64,000 nt of DNA from assembly GCF_025602895.1 (NCBI RefSeq), contig NW_026516310.1:94157-158156 (forward strand), given 5' to 3'. Positions 10,962 through 24,308 of this stretch are shown piece by piece. Every line of letters starts with the position of its first letter. Position 1 is the first letter of the stretch. The position numbers and the translations under genes were made by a program. The stretch comes from Polychytrium aggregatum. Taxonomy: Eukaryota > Chytridiomycota > Chytridiomycetes > Polychytriales. Below the pieces are notes generated by a model that ran no database searches, had not been told where the DNA came from, and was given only the letters and a program-made list of their open reading frames with translations.

Positions 10962-13900
10962 CTAGTATCGCGACTTGTAGTTAAACTGTTGCACGGACGG
11001 TTCAGAAGGCAGTGGACCAGATCCCAAGGATTAGTGTCTGTGTGTACTGAGTGTGCTGTACAATCTTGAGACTAAAGGAGCCGGTTCTTACCTTCATCTT
11101 GATCAAGTACCGGACCTTGATCTGGGCAACGTCGTAGACAATGAACTCTGTTTTTCGCATTCCCCAGAGACCAGGATTCTCTATATTAGCTGGGCTGCAG
11201 CAAGAACTCGGCGCGACCAGCCGGTCAAGACCGGGGGGGCAAACTTGCTCCATGCAGTCCGTGCCTTCCCTCCCCCATAGTCATGACAAGTCACCGCACG
11301 CTTACCGTTATAGAGCAAGTGGCCCTTGACGTTGGTGCTTACACCCTTGCCACACGGCACTTGGACACCATCCGGCAGCGTAACCGTTGATTTGGGATCG
11401 GGGGCGGTGCCGCCACATCCCTTGGTCGAGTGGGCGTTGTTGTTCTTGCGGTTCTGGTCGGCATTATAGTCGGAATGGAGCAGCTCGTTCTCCTTGCCCA
11501 GTGCGACCTCACACAACAGAAGCACGCCCGTGTTCTGCGACGACGACGTGAAGCAATAGTTGGCCGATTTCGAGACCATATCGGCAAAGTAGACACCCTT
11601 GCCGAACATGTAGCCGGTCACAGGCGCTTCGGGCGGGGCGATGCGCAGGCCCTGGCTCAAGATGCCCACAAAGTTGGTGAGGCGAGAACCATGCCACAGA
11701 AGCTTGCGGTTGGTGCCGACCTCCTTGTCCTCTGCCATCTTGCTCTTGAACCGATCCTCTTCGCCGTCGCGCGCAACCTCGAAAACATCGAGGACCTCGA
11801 GATTGTACTGGTTGTGGGTTGCAGCATGGGTGTTTTGCGTGTACTTGTCGATAAGGGACCAGGTTTCGGAGTCGCGGTCCACGGGCGTGAGCCCGCACTT
11901 GAGCGAATGGTACTTTGCGTCGATGGGATTTTCGTCGAGGTTGTTCTGTGCGGTCTTGAGCACAGTCTGGGCAATCTGGATATCGCCAAGGGCCTCGACC
12001 ATCTCGAGCTTTTGTTTCAGGAGGGGGCCGTTGTTGATCACCGGCGGTATTTGGCGCCCGCTAAACGCATGCGGAATAATGGTGTCTGCAAAGCCAGAAG
12101 ACGACAGACGGCAGAAGGGGATGAGTGGCGGTGTCGTCGGCCTCGGAAAATCGCAAAGATCTATGCGCTGATGGCAGCGAGCTTCTGTTGCTGAGCACAG
12201 CGGCAAGCCTCCAGTGACTTACAGAAGGACGAACTGAGGCTGGTCAGGACGTTGTTGCGCTTGGCACCCTCCATCTCGGCAGCGATTTGCTTCAGGACTT
12301 CGTAGCCCTTGGCGATATTGTCCTTGGTGAGCTTGCCAAGGGGCATTTTCTTGGCTAAATGGCGGGGCAGATGTCAGTCGCCAGTCAATATCACATGTTT
12401 AGTAAGGTAGAGCGACGGATCCGAAAACCAGCCTACCGTCGTAGCCAATCTCGATCATGGCCTTGGTCATCATCTCGAGGTTGCTGATGAGACCGACGAG
12501 GTCCTGGACACGCTTGTCCAGTTTGGAATCAGGGATCTTCACAGGCGATTTGTTGGCTTTGTCGAGTTCTTCCTTGGTTTGCTCATCGTCGTCACCAAAG
12601 TCTCTCTCGATCAAAAAGTACTGGTTGATGCGGAGACACAAGGGGAGAACAGAGCGACGTCAGCGCAGACATTGAACGCGCCATGCACACCCCAAGGCAC
12701 ATGAGTCTCAACGGGCCGGCATACAACGCCGTCCTCCCACTCTCCCTGGTGAGCAAGATGATTGTTTGGTGAAGAAAAATCGACGCCACAGCACAGCATC
12801 TCTGTTACCTTTCCAGGAACCTTTGTGAACTTTGCTCGGTTCGCCCACTGATTGCGAGTCTTGTCGCTGAACTTGGACTCGAACATAGCGATGGCTCCGG
12901 TTCGCGATGTCGCAACATGCTTGCTTTGGCCCACAGCGCCAACGCGGCCCCAGCGGTTCCAGAAATAGTACTGCTCGGAGTTGTCATCTTTGAGGACCTG
13001 GATGATGTAGAACTTATTGTTGTTGTTGGCGATCTCGGTCTGGTTCAGCATGGCATCTGTTTGGCGTTGCAATGGGTGAGAACCGAGCATGGGCAGTCTG
13101 GAAGTCTGGCAGGCGGTTGATGTCGTGCCGATCCGGAAGAAGCTGCTTTCGGGCTGTCCAGCCGTACCGTTGCACTCGATCACCACCGTCTCATTCATAT
13201 CCTGAGAGCACCCTCCCTCCCCCGGAACTCACCGTAGACGATACCGTCGGCTTCGAGAACGTGTGTGCGACTGGCAAAGGGAAACACCGAGTCGACGGCC
13301 TGTCGAGAACATCAATGGCAACCCGCGCACATACAAATGCATCAGATCGGGCTCCGGAGCAGAGACCCACCCGTGCAAGCGTCAAGGGAGCATCCTCGCG
13401 CTGCATATGGCTCAAATCAAGCGAATACTCACGGCCCGGCCTTTCTTGATGACCTTGACCAACTTGACCTCTTCTTCGACGGCCATTGCGGCATCTTTGC
13501 CATCGATCTTGGCGTCTTTGTCTTCGGACTTGGCGTCGGCACTGTCATCGCTGCTGGTCTTGAGGCGCTTGCTTCGGGACGGGCGACTATCTTTGGCATC
13601 CGTATCCGCGGCTTTGGCATCCTTGACATCGGGCGTCGCCTTGGAAGCATCAGCAGTTGCAGCGGCATCGTCATCGGCATCGTCGTCTGCAGGACGCTTC
13701 TTGGAGCCAGATGCGGTAGAGCCTGCTGAATCTTTGGGATCGTGCAGAGCCGGGGCCTTGGGCGACAGCTTGTATGTGCCGTCGTCGAGCTTGGTGCCTT
13801 TCTCTGCAGATTCCTTGATAAAGAGGGGTGAAACGATGGTGACATCTGGGCGTTCCAGAGCCTGGCGGATCTTGGCGCTCTGCTTGGGCGCATCCAACTC

Positions 13901-14110
13901 GTCCTGCGTTGCGATCAGGTAGGTGACCTTCTTGGTGAGGGATGCGGCCACGGTCCCAGCACGAGATGCGATGACCGTGGCCAGATTGTCGGGAAGCTTG
14001 GCGGCCTCGGGACTCAGGGCAAAGACAAGCGATTCAAAGATGGCCGGGGGAGCAGCATCGGCATCGGCATCGGCATCCTTGGCAGCTCTGGCGGATCGTC
14101 TTGGAGGCAT
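10962..14110 (-). CDS. PARP: Poly(ADP-ribose) polymerase (BRCT-WGR-regulatory-catalytic)
   Basis: Start at 14110 (MPPRRSARAAKD), stop TAG at 10962-10964. Domains in order: a BRCT-like region (FESLVFALSP to IVSPLFIKES, about 13800-14030), an acidic/Lys linker containing SKKRPADDD and RSKRLK nuclear-signal-like runs, WGR (FWNRWGRVGAVGQ, about 12930-12975), the helical regulatory domain (MPLGKLTKDNIAKGYEVLKQ, about 12290-12346), and the catalytic domain. Its H-Y-E triad is visible: LLWHGSR, GKGVYFAD, and a Glu made at a splice junction. Joining LLYNG (donor near 11304) to the exon starting AGTTCATTG near 11155 gives LLYNEFIVYD. A tiny last exon encodes FNYKSRY, matching the FNFKTSLW end of human PARP1. 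There are no PARP1-type zinc fingers. It should add ADP-ribose chains at DNA breaks. Confidence 0.96.
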
Positions 14111-14805
14111 TTCTGAGGAGGGAAGGACGGTACGGGAAAGGTGTAGACGAGACGAGGGGGGCGAATGAAGGAGACGAAATCGACAAGATCTGCGATCGCG
14201 GAGGGCAAAGCGGGACAGGTGCCGAGACACAGGCGCAGCGAGGGAGCGGCAAAGACGGTAGTGAGGGGCGACGGTGGGTGCGATCGCGGCGGACGGGGCT
14301 TTTTATGTACGGGGGGTCAATGCAAAGCAGCGACTCGGCAACGGGGGCAAACACAGCACACAAACAAATCGGGCAGAGCCAAGCAGAACACAAACAGGCG
14401 GTGCTTTGAACAAAGCAACCGCCCCGGCGGATGTATGGATTGATACGCAGCGGAGTGAAGGATGTGGTAAAGTGATAGTACACATTGATGGAGTGATAGA
14501 TACACATTGATGGATGTGCAGTGGAGTGATAGTACACATTGATGGAGTGATAGATACACATTGATGGATGTGAGGTGCAGTGTGGCATCCTGGATATATG
14601 CAATGGAGTGATGGGGCAGCTATGAACCCATCACTGATGCACTCCGGCTCCAGTCCAGCGCAATCGCCGTCGCCATTGTTTCGCTTCGGCTCCCCCCCCC
14701 CGATCACAGATCGCACCACCATCCCTCGCCTCTATTTCCGTGGGAAGCGATCCGCCGCAACGCCGGGTGCATCCTGGGCAGCCATCCGAGCTTGAATTTG
14801 TCGCC
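14111..14805. other. Divergent intergenic region between PARP and the CCDC180-like gene
   Basis: About 700 bp with both promoters. It carries a 54-bp tandem duplication at 14471-14577 and a C run at 14693-14701. No gene is supported; open frames on both strands are low-complexity. Confidence 0.55.
14471..14577. repeat. 54-bp tandem duplication with internal sub-repeats
   Basis: Bases 14471-14518 recur at 14525-14572. Each copy holds two versions of an acattgatgga(g/t) sub-unit, so the array is a repeat within a repeat. Confidence 0.9.
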
Positions 14806-17800
14806 ATGGCCCGCTCAATGGCATCCGACCGTCGATACCGCTCGCTGCCTGAGCTGCGTGCGGTTCCCAAAACATCGTCGCCGTGGCGGTCGATGGTGGG
14901 AAAGGCCCAAGCGCTGGGCTCTGGTCCCATTCCTGGCCAAAAGACGAAACGGCTGCTGCCTCTGGCCCACTCTCTCGAGGAGCGCATCGATAAACTGATC
15001 GAGGCGAGCATCGTCCCGCACAAGATCGAGGCAGAAAAGACCCCGCTCCCCGTCATCGCGCCGGGATCAAGAGGCCCTGGAACCATGCAAAAGAAGCTGA
15101 TCGAACAGAGGTACGGACGCTGCTTCTCGCATGTCTTGACAGCGGCGCTGCAGCTGGCCTGCTGTCGGGCAAAACACTCCCATTCCGGTTCCGATGTCGC
15201 TGCTCATGAGCGGCGCGGCCTCCGTGTCTCACACCAACAGATTCCAGCAAACCAGCTCAAAATACAAATCCCGGCTGGACCAACTCGTTGCCGAATTCAA
15301 GCAGTCGAACGTCCAAATCGTAAATCAGTTCAAGGAAACCTGGACGGCGGGCCGCTCTCGTATGGACTGTGTTGCTGCATTCGTGCCATCATTTACACCG
15401 ATGCTTCGACTCCAAAGCTTTCGCCGTGTCCTTGCCTCTGACCTATATATACACACACACCCTTCTCGAGCAGGTCTTGAGGAAATCTTGGCTCTAATCG
15501 ATACCGACAAACTGTCCAGGCTGGTTGCCGACGACTTTGAGCATCTCAAGAAGCTCTCGCATGAATTGTCCGGGCATCGGCAGGCCATGATCGAGATTCT
15601 GGAAAACAATTTTGATAGCTTCAGACGCACCTTTACCGAAAAGTCGTCAAAGCTCCTCCTGGAATACGGAAACGAACTACACAAAATCTACTACCAGGTT
15701 CCCAGTCTGGTCGCTCGCATTGTTCAGGTATGCGGCGGGACACGAGATCCAGGCGGCCGTGCGCGGTGTGTAAGCGAAACGGGGCTGGCCGACGAGGAAA
15801 GAGCGTCGATAAGGATGGAAATTGCAGGAGGAGTATCAGGAGCGAGCCAGGTTGCATGCCCATAACGGTCGAGAGGGCAACGGCACAGACATGCACACGG
15901 ATGCCGACATGCGCACTGATGCCGACATGCCCAACAGGAGGAAACCATCCTGGCCGATAGCCGCCTGCTTGAGACTTCTGAAACAATGCTCAAGTACGTC
16001 ACCGTCATGAGGAGCATCAACGTCGACATTGACAGGCAATTCAGTGATATCCTGTTGGAGTGCAAAGAAGCTTGGAAGAACATGCGTGTCAAGTTTCTCT
16101 TTGAGCAGCACTTTGAGTGCGTGAGAACCCTCCAAGACATTGACTTTGACAAGTTCTACGGGCACGCACAAGCATTTATGAGCCAGCAGTTTGATCAGCA
16201 AAAAGAGCTGGTAACGCAGGCGCCAAAGCCCTTCGAGCACGCTTGGAAGCAGATTTGGTTGGGATAGAGTGATCTCACATGCCCATCGACCGCGGCTCGG
16301 TTTGCGCAATAGCTTAACAGGATCGCCGAAACTGCAGCCGAGAATCTCACACTCGAATGGGTCAACACCTGGAGGGCATCAAACTTGGGGACATACCATA
16401 AAATAGAAGACTCGGCTCGTCTCTTTCAGCACAATGTGGGCCACATGGAGCAGACCATTGAAAAAAGCTGCCAAGAGAGCATGAAGAAGCACAAGAAACT
16501 GATTGTCAGCTGCGGAATCGAAAGCACGACCGAACTGGAAAGTCGATTGGAAGGTAGACCGCCCACACCTCCTCTCCCCTTAGCCTGGCATATGTTCAGC
16601 TAGCCCCACACTCAACCACCCCACTCGTCCCCCTCCCCGCTCCCTTCAGAGCCTGTAAAAAAGTTCAAGAAAACGAGTCAGTTTCTCGCCGGCAAGCGTG
16701 CTGCCATGATGCTCATCAGTCAGGCTGGAAGAAATCGCGATGTGCTTATGGTCGTCGCCGATATCATGGCCTGTATTCTGAGCATAAAGGGAGAGCAAAA
16801 GGTACGTCAGCACACCCGGCGTCTGTGGCCGGCACCATTTGCGTGCGACTCTTGCAAACAGCTTTGAATCAAGCTTACACTCTCCTCGGCTCGCTCAGGC
16901 CAAGCTTGTCACCCTCGAAGACGAGATACAGTCTCGTCTCCGAGACATGCATGGGATCTATGTTTGTGATTATCGGTGGTTTGAGAAGCAGCTTTTCCAC
17001 GAAGTCGAGCGAATGAAAAAGGAGGACAGCGAAATCGGCGTCTACCAGCGCCTTATGAACGCCAACAAGCTCCTGGATTCGATCGAAGAAGGTGGGCGTC
17101 CGGCACGGCCCTCCATTCTACATGTCGCCGACTCATTCGTCCATCGCTATCAGCCCAGCGAGGCTTCCACTCCAGAGGCGTGATTGTCATCCACACCCTG
17201 CTCGAAAACGTCCAGCGCCTATTTACCAAGTTTCGCGACCAGGTGTGTATCACTAGACAACTTTGAGCACATGTGACCTAAAGCTGACTTCAGGTTTCTT
17301 GCCTAGATGAGTGCTTTCCTTGACGTCGTTCCGTATCTGGAAGAATCTTCCTCCGGGCTTCAGTCCAAGGGAAACAAGGGCAAGGGTAGGCATGCGGTGA
17401 CGCCGCTGTAAGTGCATCTCGGCTCGATGCACACAATTAGTGCTTGTTGTGACCCGCCGCTTCCATGACCTCGATGGCAGTATCCTTCAACGACGATGCC
17501 GGCAGCAAAGTCAAGGCCCCAGTAAAATCGCGTATGCTTGAAAATGCCCTGTACTTGATGCATTGTGCAGAGCGTTGCGTGTCGCTCATGGACGCCACAT
17601 GGGATGTGAAACTTGCGTAGTTTAGCAGGGCCGCTGAAGGCCGCTGAGGGCCGCTGAGACACAATCGGCGCTCGAGAGGCTGTCCTGGCTTCGCTAACAG
17701 GGATTGTGGTTGCATGGACAATCGACTTTGCTCCGCCCCCGACAGCGGTCAACACTTCCGGCATCACCTTCACCACACCCAGAGGACACGTATACACGAT

Positions 17801-20800
17801 TCCGACAGTGGATAACGAGATCGAGTTTTTCTACAAGAAGGTCAAGTCCTGGAGAGACGACCAAGCAGCAAGGCTGCTCGCGCCTGCACACTTGGCCAAG
17901 AGCACCGATGTCCACGTAGCCGGCCGAGGGGAAGGCAAGCAGCAGGATCAAAACGCCGACCGACCCGGCAACATGGATTTAGAGAAGGCGTTCCCATCTC
18001 TGGATGCCGAGGCATTTCTGGCTGACGACGCAGCCTACTACCCAACAGATTCGGACGCCGTCGGAAACATAGGCATCATCGATTCGACGGCCTGCCCACC
18101 TGCCGTCGATCTGGAGCACGAAAAGTTGGTGGTGGAGGTTCCACAACTTCCGAGCAGTAGCCTGGTGGACGTTAGAGTCTACATCCAAAAGACATATATG
18201 CAAATGGTCGACACTTGGGAAATGCAGGTCGAGAAGCAGGTCTCATCGCGGATCCAGGAGAAGGTGGGACAGCTGACCAACGAGCTGCACGCAACGCTGT
18301 ACCGCTACGAAAACCGACGACGGGACGTCGAAGATCAATACCGAAACCGTCTTGGTAAGCAATTGATGCGGGAAGGGACACAGCAGATTTGACTCAGTCA
18401 GCCGTGCGGCTGTCGACTTTTATCACTCGAGCGACAGGCAGCTTGATCGCATCTCAGAGTTTGATATGTGTGATGGAGACGGTGCGGAGCGGCTTGGGTG
18501 CTTTGGCTGATTGGCTTGGGTTCTTTGGCCGATCGGCTATTGCAAATGAATTGACATTCTGCCTCGAATCATGGGGCTGCCGGTTGCGACAGAGGAGATT
18601 GGTTTGCGTGCCGTGCTGAACGAAAAAGAAGCCTTCATTATCGAGCACCGCATCGAGCAGCTCAAGCTCAGCTTTACATCTTCGATCGACCGGCTCGAGC
18701 TCCTGTCGCGCGAGTTCACCGTCTCCGTCACGCTCCCGACCATCGAGCAGCTGCGCCGCATCAAAAAGTCGACGCAGATGCAGTCGGCAAGGGCCCTGTT
18801 CAACGAAAAGCTGGAAGCCCATACCAAATTCATGAAAGAATCGCTGTCGAGTGCCCTTTCAACGTTTCAGTATGGCTGCGATGTCCTGAAAAAGAGCCGG
18901 TGTGAGCAACACATTCAGGCATGGCGCATCATCAACCAGCGCCATCCCAAAACCGACCTCATCTACGAGCTCGAGGCCTGGGTCTCCACCCACGATGGGC
19001 GCATCGATCGAGTGCAGAAGGAGGTCGAAGCGCATGCCATCCGGATGGAGGATGAGGTCTGGTCTCATTCCGAGGAGGTCCGATTTCTCGAGGCCATCGA
19101 CGACGTCCTGTCCAAGACGAAACTCAGGCTGCGTGCAGAGGCAAGTCTATTGAGCTCCAGGTTTCGCCTGCCGTCGTAACCATCTCCTCTGGTTCATCTC
19201 GGTGGCTTTCTCACCTCGGAAATGTGTGGATCGATTTGTCTTGCGCTCAATGAGCTCCTTGGTATCGATCTAACGTCCCGAATCCTTCCCTCCCACACAC
19301 ACTCATGCCACCAAGTTCAGATGGCATATATGGGCCAGCTGGACATGATCATCCACCAGAAGCTTGACCTCTTGAAGTTTCTGGCAAACAAGGAAAACTT
19401 CAATTGGGTGAGTGACGGGGCGAGTTGCTTGCGGTAGTCAGCAACTCAGTTCCCATCGTGCTGGAAGCTGTCGGGCAGTGCTGATGAGTCGGGAGCAACC
19501 CACTCGGTGGGATGGATCATTGCACACTGTATGATATCAAAGTGGACAGTTGATTGCTCTGCCAATATGGCTTCTTCCCCCAGAGGGCTTCATGGATATC
19601 CGCACCCCAATATAGAGAGCTCAGTCGGTGATGGCTTTGTAGGACTCGATCAACTCACACCCAAATCCGTACTTTGGAATCACAGGACTCGGTTTGCCAG
19701 CTCCTCTGCACCCTTAACGAGCTACGGATTCTTATCGTCAACATGACCCGGTACTCCAACTCCCTTACCGAGTCGTTTGATCCAAGTCGGGTCCAGGTGC
19801 CGGTGACACTGGAGAAGACAAAATGGATGTCTTCAGGGTGAGCCGTGGGCATCGTCGACACTGCTCTGCTTGTAGCTGCCGCTTGCATTCATCACCAGGT
19901 TGACAATCACATGGCCATATTAACGAGCACTGTCGATGCCCCCTCCACCAACGCATCCAACATCCTGCGTCTTTGCTGGAACCAAACAGCTCCGAGTTTT
20001 TCCTTCTGTCACATCCATCAGTGAAGAAAATCATCACACACGACACCTATGTCGGCCAGGCTTTGACCCTTACCCAGACGATTCTCTCGGACTCGCTGCA
20101 CGAGATCAAGCCGACGTACCAAGAGCGGGTCCAGTTGATCTGGGACGAAACTTCTGCCTCTGTTGAGCTCAAGAGTCAGGTGAGGGCTCGGGGTCTGGGT
20201 TTCCCTGATATCCTATAGGACCAACGGGCTTTGGCTGCATCGTCGTCCGCATGAGCTGCGACCCGGGCCATCGTGTATACAATGCTTCGTTTGGTGTATC
20301 GGCTCGGGTTGAAGTGCATTCTATTGCCCACGCATCCTCACCCGCGCACACATCGATTTGCTCCGCCCCGATGCTTTGTCCATAGGAGTTTTACTCGTCG
20401 CTCCGACACACCATCAAGCGAACGCAGGAGATTCCTCCGACCTTTCCGGAGTATAAAAAGACTCTCGACGGGCGTATGCAAGGGCTGAAGGACGATTCAG
20501 AGTCCAGACGGCTTGACTTTTCAAAAGGTTGGCTGCCGCTGAATCGCTTCGGCCGTGCCCTGCCATTCACACGGTTCCGTCACCCGAGCCTCGCCAACAC
20601 AACTAATCCAATGACTTTGTCAGGCCTCCTCGCGATTGTTGTGCAATACTTTGACATCATATCCCACAGCTCCGAACACATCCTCTCGTCGCTCTACAAG
20701 GACGCCTCGTTCGTTTGCGAAGACACCTGGCAACAGGAGTCGCAGTCATTTGCGGACGCATGGAAGTCGGAAGCACGACGGCGGAAAGCACTGTACAGCT

Positions 20801-21600
20801 CGATGAAGCCTCGGCTCGGCCACCCAAACAACAAAAGCGAGCTGGATGTGTTTGAGTGTTCGGCCGAGAAACTCAAGAAAGACTTTGAAGGCCGCATCGT
20901 CAAGGTTCGGTCGTCGTATGAGGCTGCACTGGACAAGATTCGAGTCCAGTACTTGGTCGAGATGGAGTATCTGAAAACTAGCTTTCTCGCGTTGATGAGT
21001 GCCTCAGTCCACAGCAACGACTTGATCATCCCAGGTGCGTTTTGTGCCAAGGCAGCCGTATCTGTGCTGGTCGATGGTAGAGCAGGGATTGCTGTGTCTG
21101 ATACCGGGTTTCGTCGCAAACAATAGGCGATCCGCCAGCTGTGCCAAAGCAAACCATCCGATCAATCATCAATGCCCGTCGGGCTAAAAAGAGCCTCGAC
21201 GAGCTTCCGCTGCGGTCAGCAGCAGCATCGACAGCAGTAATAGCCTCAGGTTGGTGGCTACGGGCTGGGGTGCCGACTCTAGTTTCTGGACTGCTGAGTG
21301 TCACTGCTTTGTCCTTAGAGCAGACGCTACGTTGGTTGTATTCTCACGCCAGATCATCGCCAACTTCGTCTTGCAAATGGTGCGATAGACACCACAGAAC
21401 GCACCAAGAGCGTCGTATCGCGCTTTGCCCAGGTGCACCAAGACTTTAGCAATCGCTTTTCGCAGGATATTCGTCGCCGGCAGCTGCACGTTCAAAGCCA
21501 GGCGGAGGAGCAGAAAGCCAGGAACGACCTGTGGTTCGCGAATTGGAGAGACTCCATCCTGCAGATCCTGCAGCTGTTTGATCCGAACAAGAGCCTGTGA
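14806..21600 (+). CDS. CCDC180: CCDC180-like flagellar coiled-coil protein (DUF4455/DUF4456)
   Basis: A long gene with many exons; probable ATG 14806 (an in-phase ATG at 14740 is possible), stop TGA 21598-21600. Exons can be followed by splice continuity, for example donor at 15111 joined to the acceptor before ATTCCAGC (about 15240), giving [15 protein letters not shown]. The product is almost entirely charged helix. N-terminal exons (15240-17410) match the DUF4455 style ([40 protein letters not shown]). A less conserved centre spans 17700-19150. C-terminal exons (20000-21010) match DUF4456 ([40 protein letters not shown]). CCDC180 is known from cilia and sperm flagella of animals and flagellates, so it fits a zoospore-forming fungus. 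A split into two genes near 17.4-17.7 kb is not excluded, but no stop or start supports it. Confidence 0.8.
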
Positions 21601-21916
21601 CCTCTGCGCCCTCATGTCCTCGGCTGCGAGACCAGCGTGAGATTCGATTCGATTGGATCGCCATAATACACATATCCCGACACCGGCGTTCAGATTATTC
21701 AAATGCAAAGACGAGAGACTGTGGCGACAGCGTCCGCGCACGATATTGCGTTTTCATGATCAGCTTGTGTGCGGCACCCATCACCACAAAGGGCGGAGCA
21801 CCCATTCAGCTTGCCTCGATCTGGGCTTTCCTCGAGATCTCCCTCCCTCCGGCAGTCGACCCAGCCCAATCTGCATCGTGCCTGACCATCCCCGGCGTGC
21901 TCCCAATCTACTCGTC
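21601..21916. other. Short intergenic region upstream of PPIL4
   Basis: 316 bp between same-strand genes. I see no repeat or conserved site. The open frame that runs in from 21653 is in phase with PPIL4 but resembles no protein. Confidence 0.5.
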
Positions 21917-24062
21917 ATGTCCGTGCTGCTCGAAACATCGCTTGGCGATATTGTCATCGATCTGGAGGTCAAGAAGGCCAGGCAGTCGTGCATCAACTTC
22001 CTCAAGCTCTGCAAGGCCAAACGCTACAACTTTGCACTCTTCCACAACGTCCAAAAGAACTTTACAGCCCAGTGCGGCGACCCCTTTGGCACCGGAAACG
22101 GCGGCGAATCGATCTGGGGGTATGGCTGGTGATCAGGGCCTTGCTGGACTGCTGGATCGTGTGGAGATCGCAAAGCTGCGGCGATCCGATGGGCACCACC
22201 AATACCGACTTGCAGGAGGCTGTGGTGTGCATTTTGGCTCGGCGACTGCATTCCTCAACTCATGCACTCGTCTCGCTGCCCTCTCGTTTGCCACTAGAAT
22301 CATGAAAGGCCCTGCCTACCGCCTGTTTGCACCCGAGATCCATCCAAAGCTGAAGCACAACAAGAAGGGCACAGTTTCGTTTGCCACTCTGGGAGCCGAC
22401 GAAAGCGGTCTCCCCGTCGCTGGTTCCCAGTTTTTCATCACTCTGTCTGACGACCACCTGGACTATCTGGACGGCAAGCAAGCAGTTTTTGGATACGTCG
22501 CCGAAGGATTCGAGACTCTCGACAAGATCAACGCCGCCCTCTCGGACGAATCAAACCGGCCGTTCCGTGATATACGGCAAGTATAAGCTGCCTTTGACTC
22601 GGCCCACCCGCTCGCCCGCATTCTGTGCACCGGGGCCGATCCAAGAGGGATATTGCTGCCGTCTGTCAGCGCCATCTGTCAGCACCATCCGAGATCGTGG
22701 ACTCATAACCCTGTCCTGCTCCCGCCCGCCTTCGTCTGGTAGGATCCGGCATACCATTGTTCTGGACGATCCCTTCGATGACCCGGAGGAGCTGCTGCCA
22801 TTCGTCCCCGAGCAATCTCCCGAGCCCACTGAGGAGATGATCAAAGCCGGTCGCATCGGTGAAGACGAAGAGCTCTTCCCTGATGTGGATCCAGAGGAAC
22901 TTGAACGCCAGCAAAAGGCCAAGGAGGCCGCCGCACAGGCGCTGACCCTCGAAATTGTGGGCGACCTTCCATTTGCCGAAATCAAGCCACCGGATACTGT
23001 CCTCTTTGTCTGCAAGCTGAACCCAATCACCCGTGATGAGGATCTGGAGCTCATCTTCTCTCGGTTTGGCGAGATCGTGAGGTATGCATGCCTCGGCGGT
23101 GTGTCCAGCCGTTTTTGTTTGGCTCGTACGATGAGAGCTGGCTAGCTAAACCGGCTCTGCCTATGCTTGACGATAGCTGTGAAGTCATTCGCGACAAGAA
23201 AACTGGCGATTCGCTATGCTATGCGTTTATCGAGTTTGAGGCCAAGGAGCAAGCTGAGGAGGTGAGTGCCAGCATGGATGTCCGCGGGCAGCGTCGGCAC
23301 CTCATCAACAGAGGATCGAATGCACCAAACGATTAGGTCCAAAGCCAATACGGACAATTGCCGTGATGTATTGGATACTAAAGAGCGCGAACATTTGGCT
23401 CAGGCGTACTTCAAAATGGACAACGTGCTTATTGACGACCGGAGAATCCATGTGGACTTTTCCCAGAGCGTCTCCAAGTTGCATCTCGATTTCATGAGTA
23501 AGCGTTCTGGCGGACTGCCGCTGTCGCTGCTCCGGACATGCGCTCTAACGCACATTCCTTGGTTGATTCCGAACCAGGATCCAAGCAATCTGGGGGCGAA
23601 TATGGAGCTGGATTCCAAAAGCGATCCAAGTATCGTGTTGCCGACGAGGAAGAGAAAAACTACGATCTGGTGTTTGAGCACGAGGGGAACCTGGATTCCG
23701 AGAAGAGCCAGGGAAGCAGCAAGCGAAGACGGGTCGACGACGACAACGAACCCGGCGACAACGAACCGCAACCGGTGGTGTCTCGATCTGATTTATCGAC
23801 AGAAAGCAGGCGGGGCGACGGACAACGACCGGAGGGACGATCGACAGGGTGGAGCCGAGGCGACAGTAGAGACGTCTATCGCAAGCAAGATCGCGATGAT
23901 TGGCGAAACGACCGGCGAAGCGACCGGCGAAATGACCGGCGAGATGACCGGAAAGACGACCGGCGAGATGATCGACGAGATCACCGCCGAGATGATAGAC
24001 GGGATGATCGACGAGATGATCGACGGGATAACCGATATCGCTCCCGATCTGACCGCAAGTAG
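21917..24062 (+). CDS. PPIL4: Cyclophilin-RRM peptidyl-prolyl isomerase (PPIL4/Rct1 type)
   Basis: ATG 21917 ([17 protein letters not shown]), stop TAG 24060-24062. The cyclophilin domain covers exons 1-2 ([15 protein letters not shown]; then [23 protein letters not shown] and [15 protein letters not shown] near 22370-22540). A DDPFDDP spacer leads to an [23 protein letters not shown] near 22995-23055, then [19 protein letters not shown] at 23205-23262, split by introns, and [16 protein letters not shown] at 23434-23480. The C-terminal exon ends in about 20 Arg-Asp/Asp-Arg dipeptides (23870-24062), an RS/RD-like tail. PPIL4/Rct1 proteins are nuclear, associate with the spliceosome and influence RNA polymerase II CTD phosphorylation. 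This domain order is unique to the family, so the call is firm. Confidence 0.95.
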
Positions 24063-24308
24063 CCGAGTCTGCCGACCACGCCAAGTGAATGGAGCACTTT
24101 GGCAATCAGAGCATTGAATAACCACTTTCCCGGACTGCATCGGGCCATCAAATTATATGTGGGCCTGCATGCATTGATGAGTTCGCGAGCTCAGTCGTTT
24201 GGCTGGATGAGTGGATCTTGAAGGGATGACAGACTTGGTGGTGGCGAACGTGGATTTGGAATGGGTGCGTATTACCATCCAAAAAGCAGTACATGTACAC
24301 TCTAAATA

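Noticed and set aside
11430-12194. Forward open frame of 254 codons inside PARP
   Set aside because: Antisense shadow of the catalytic domain; no family resemblance.
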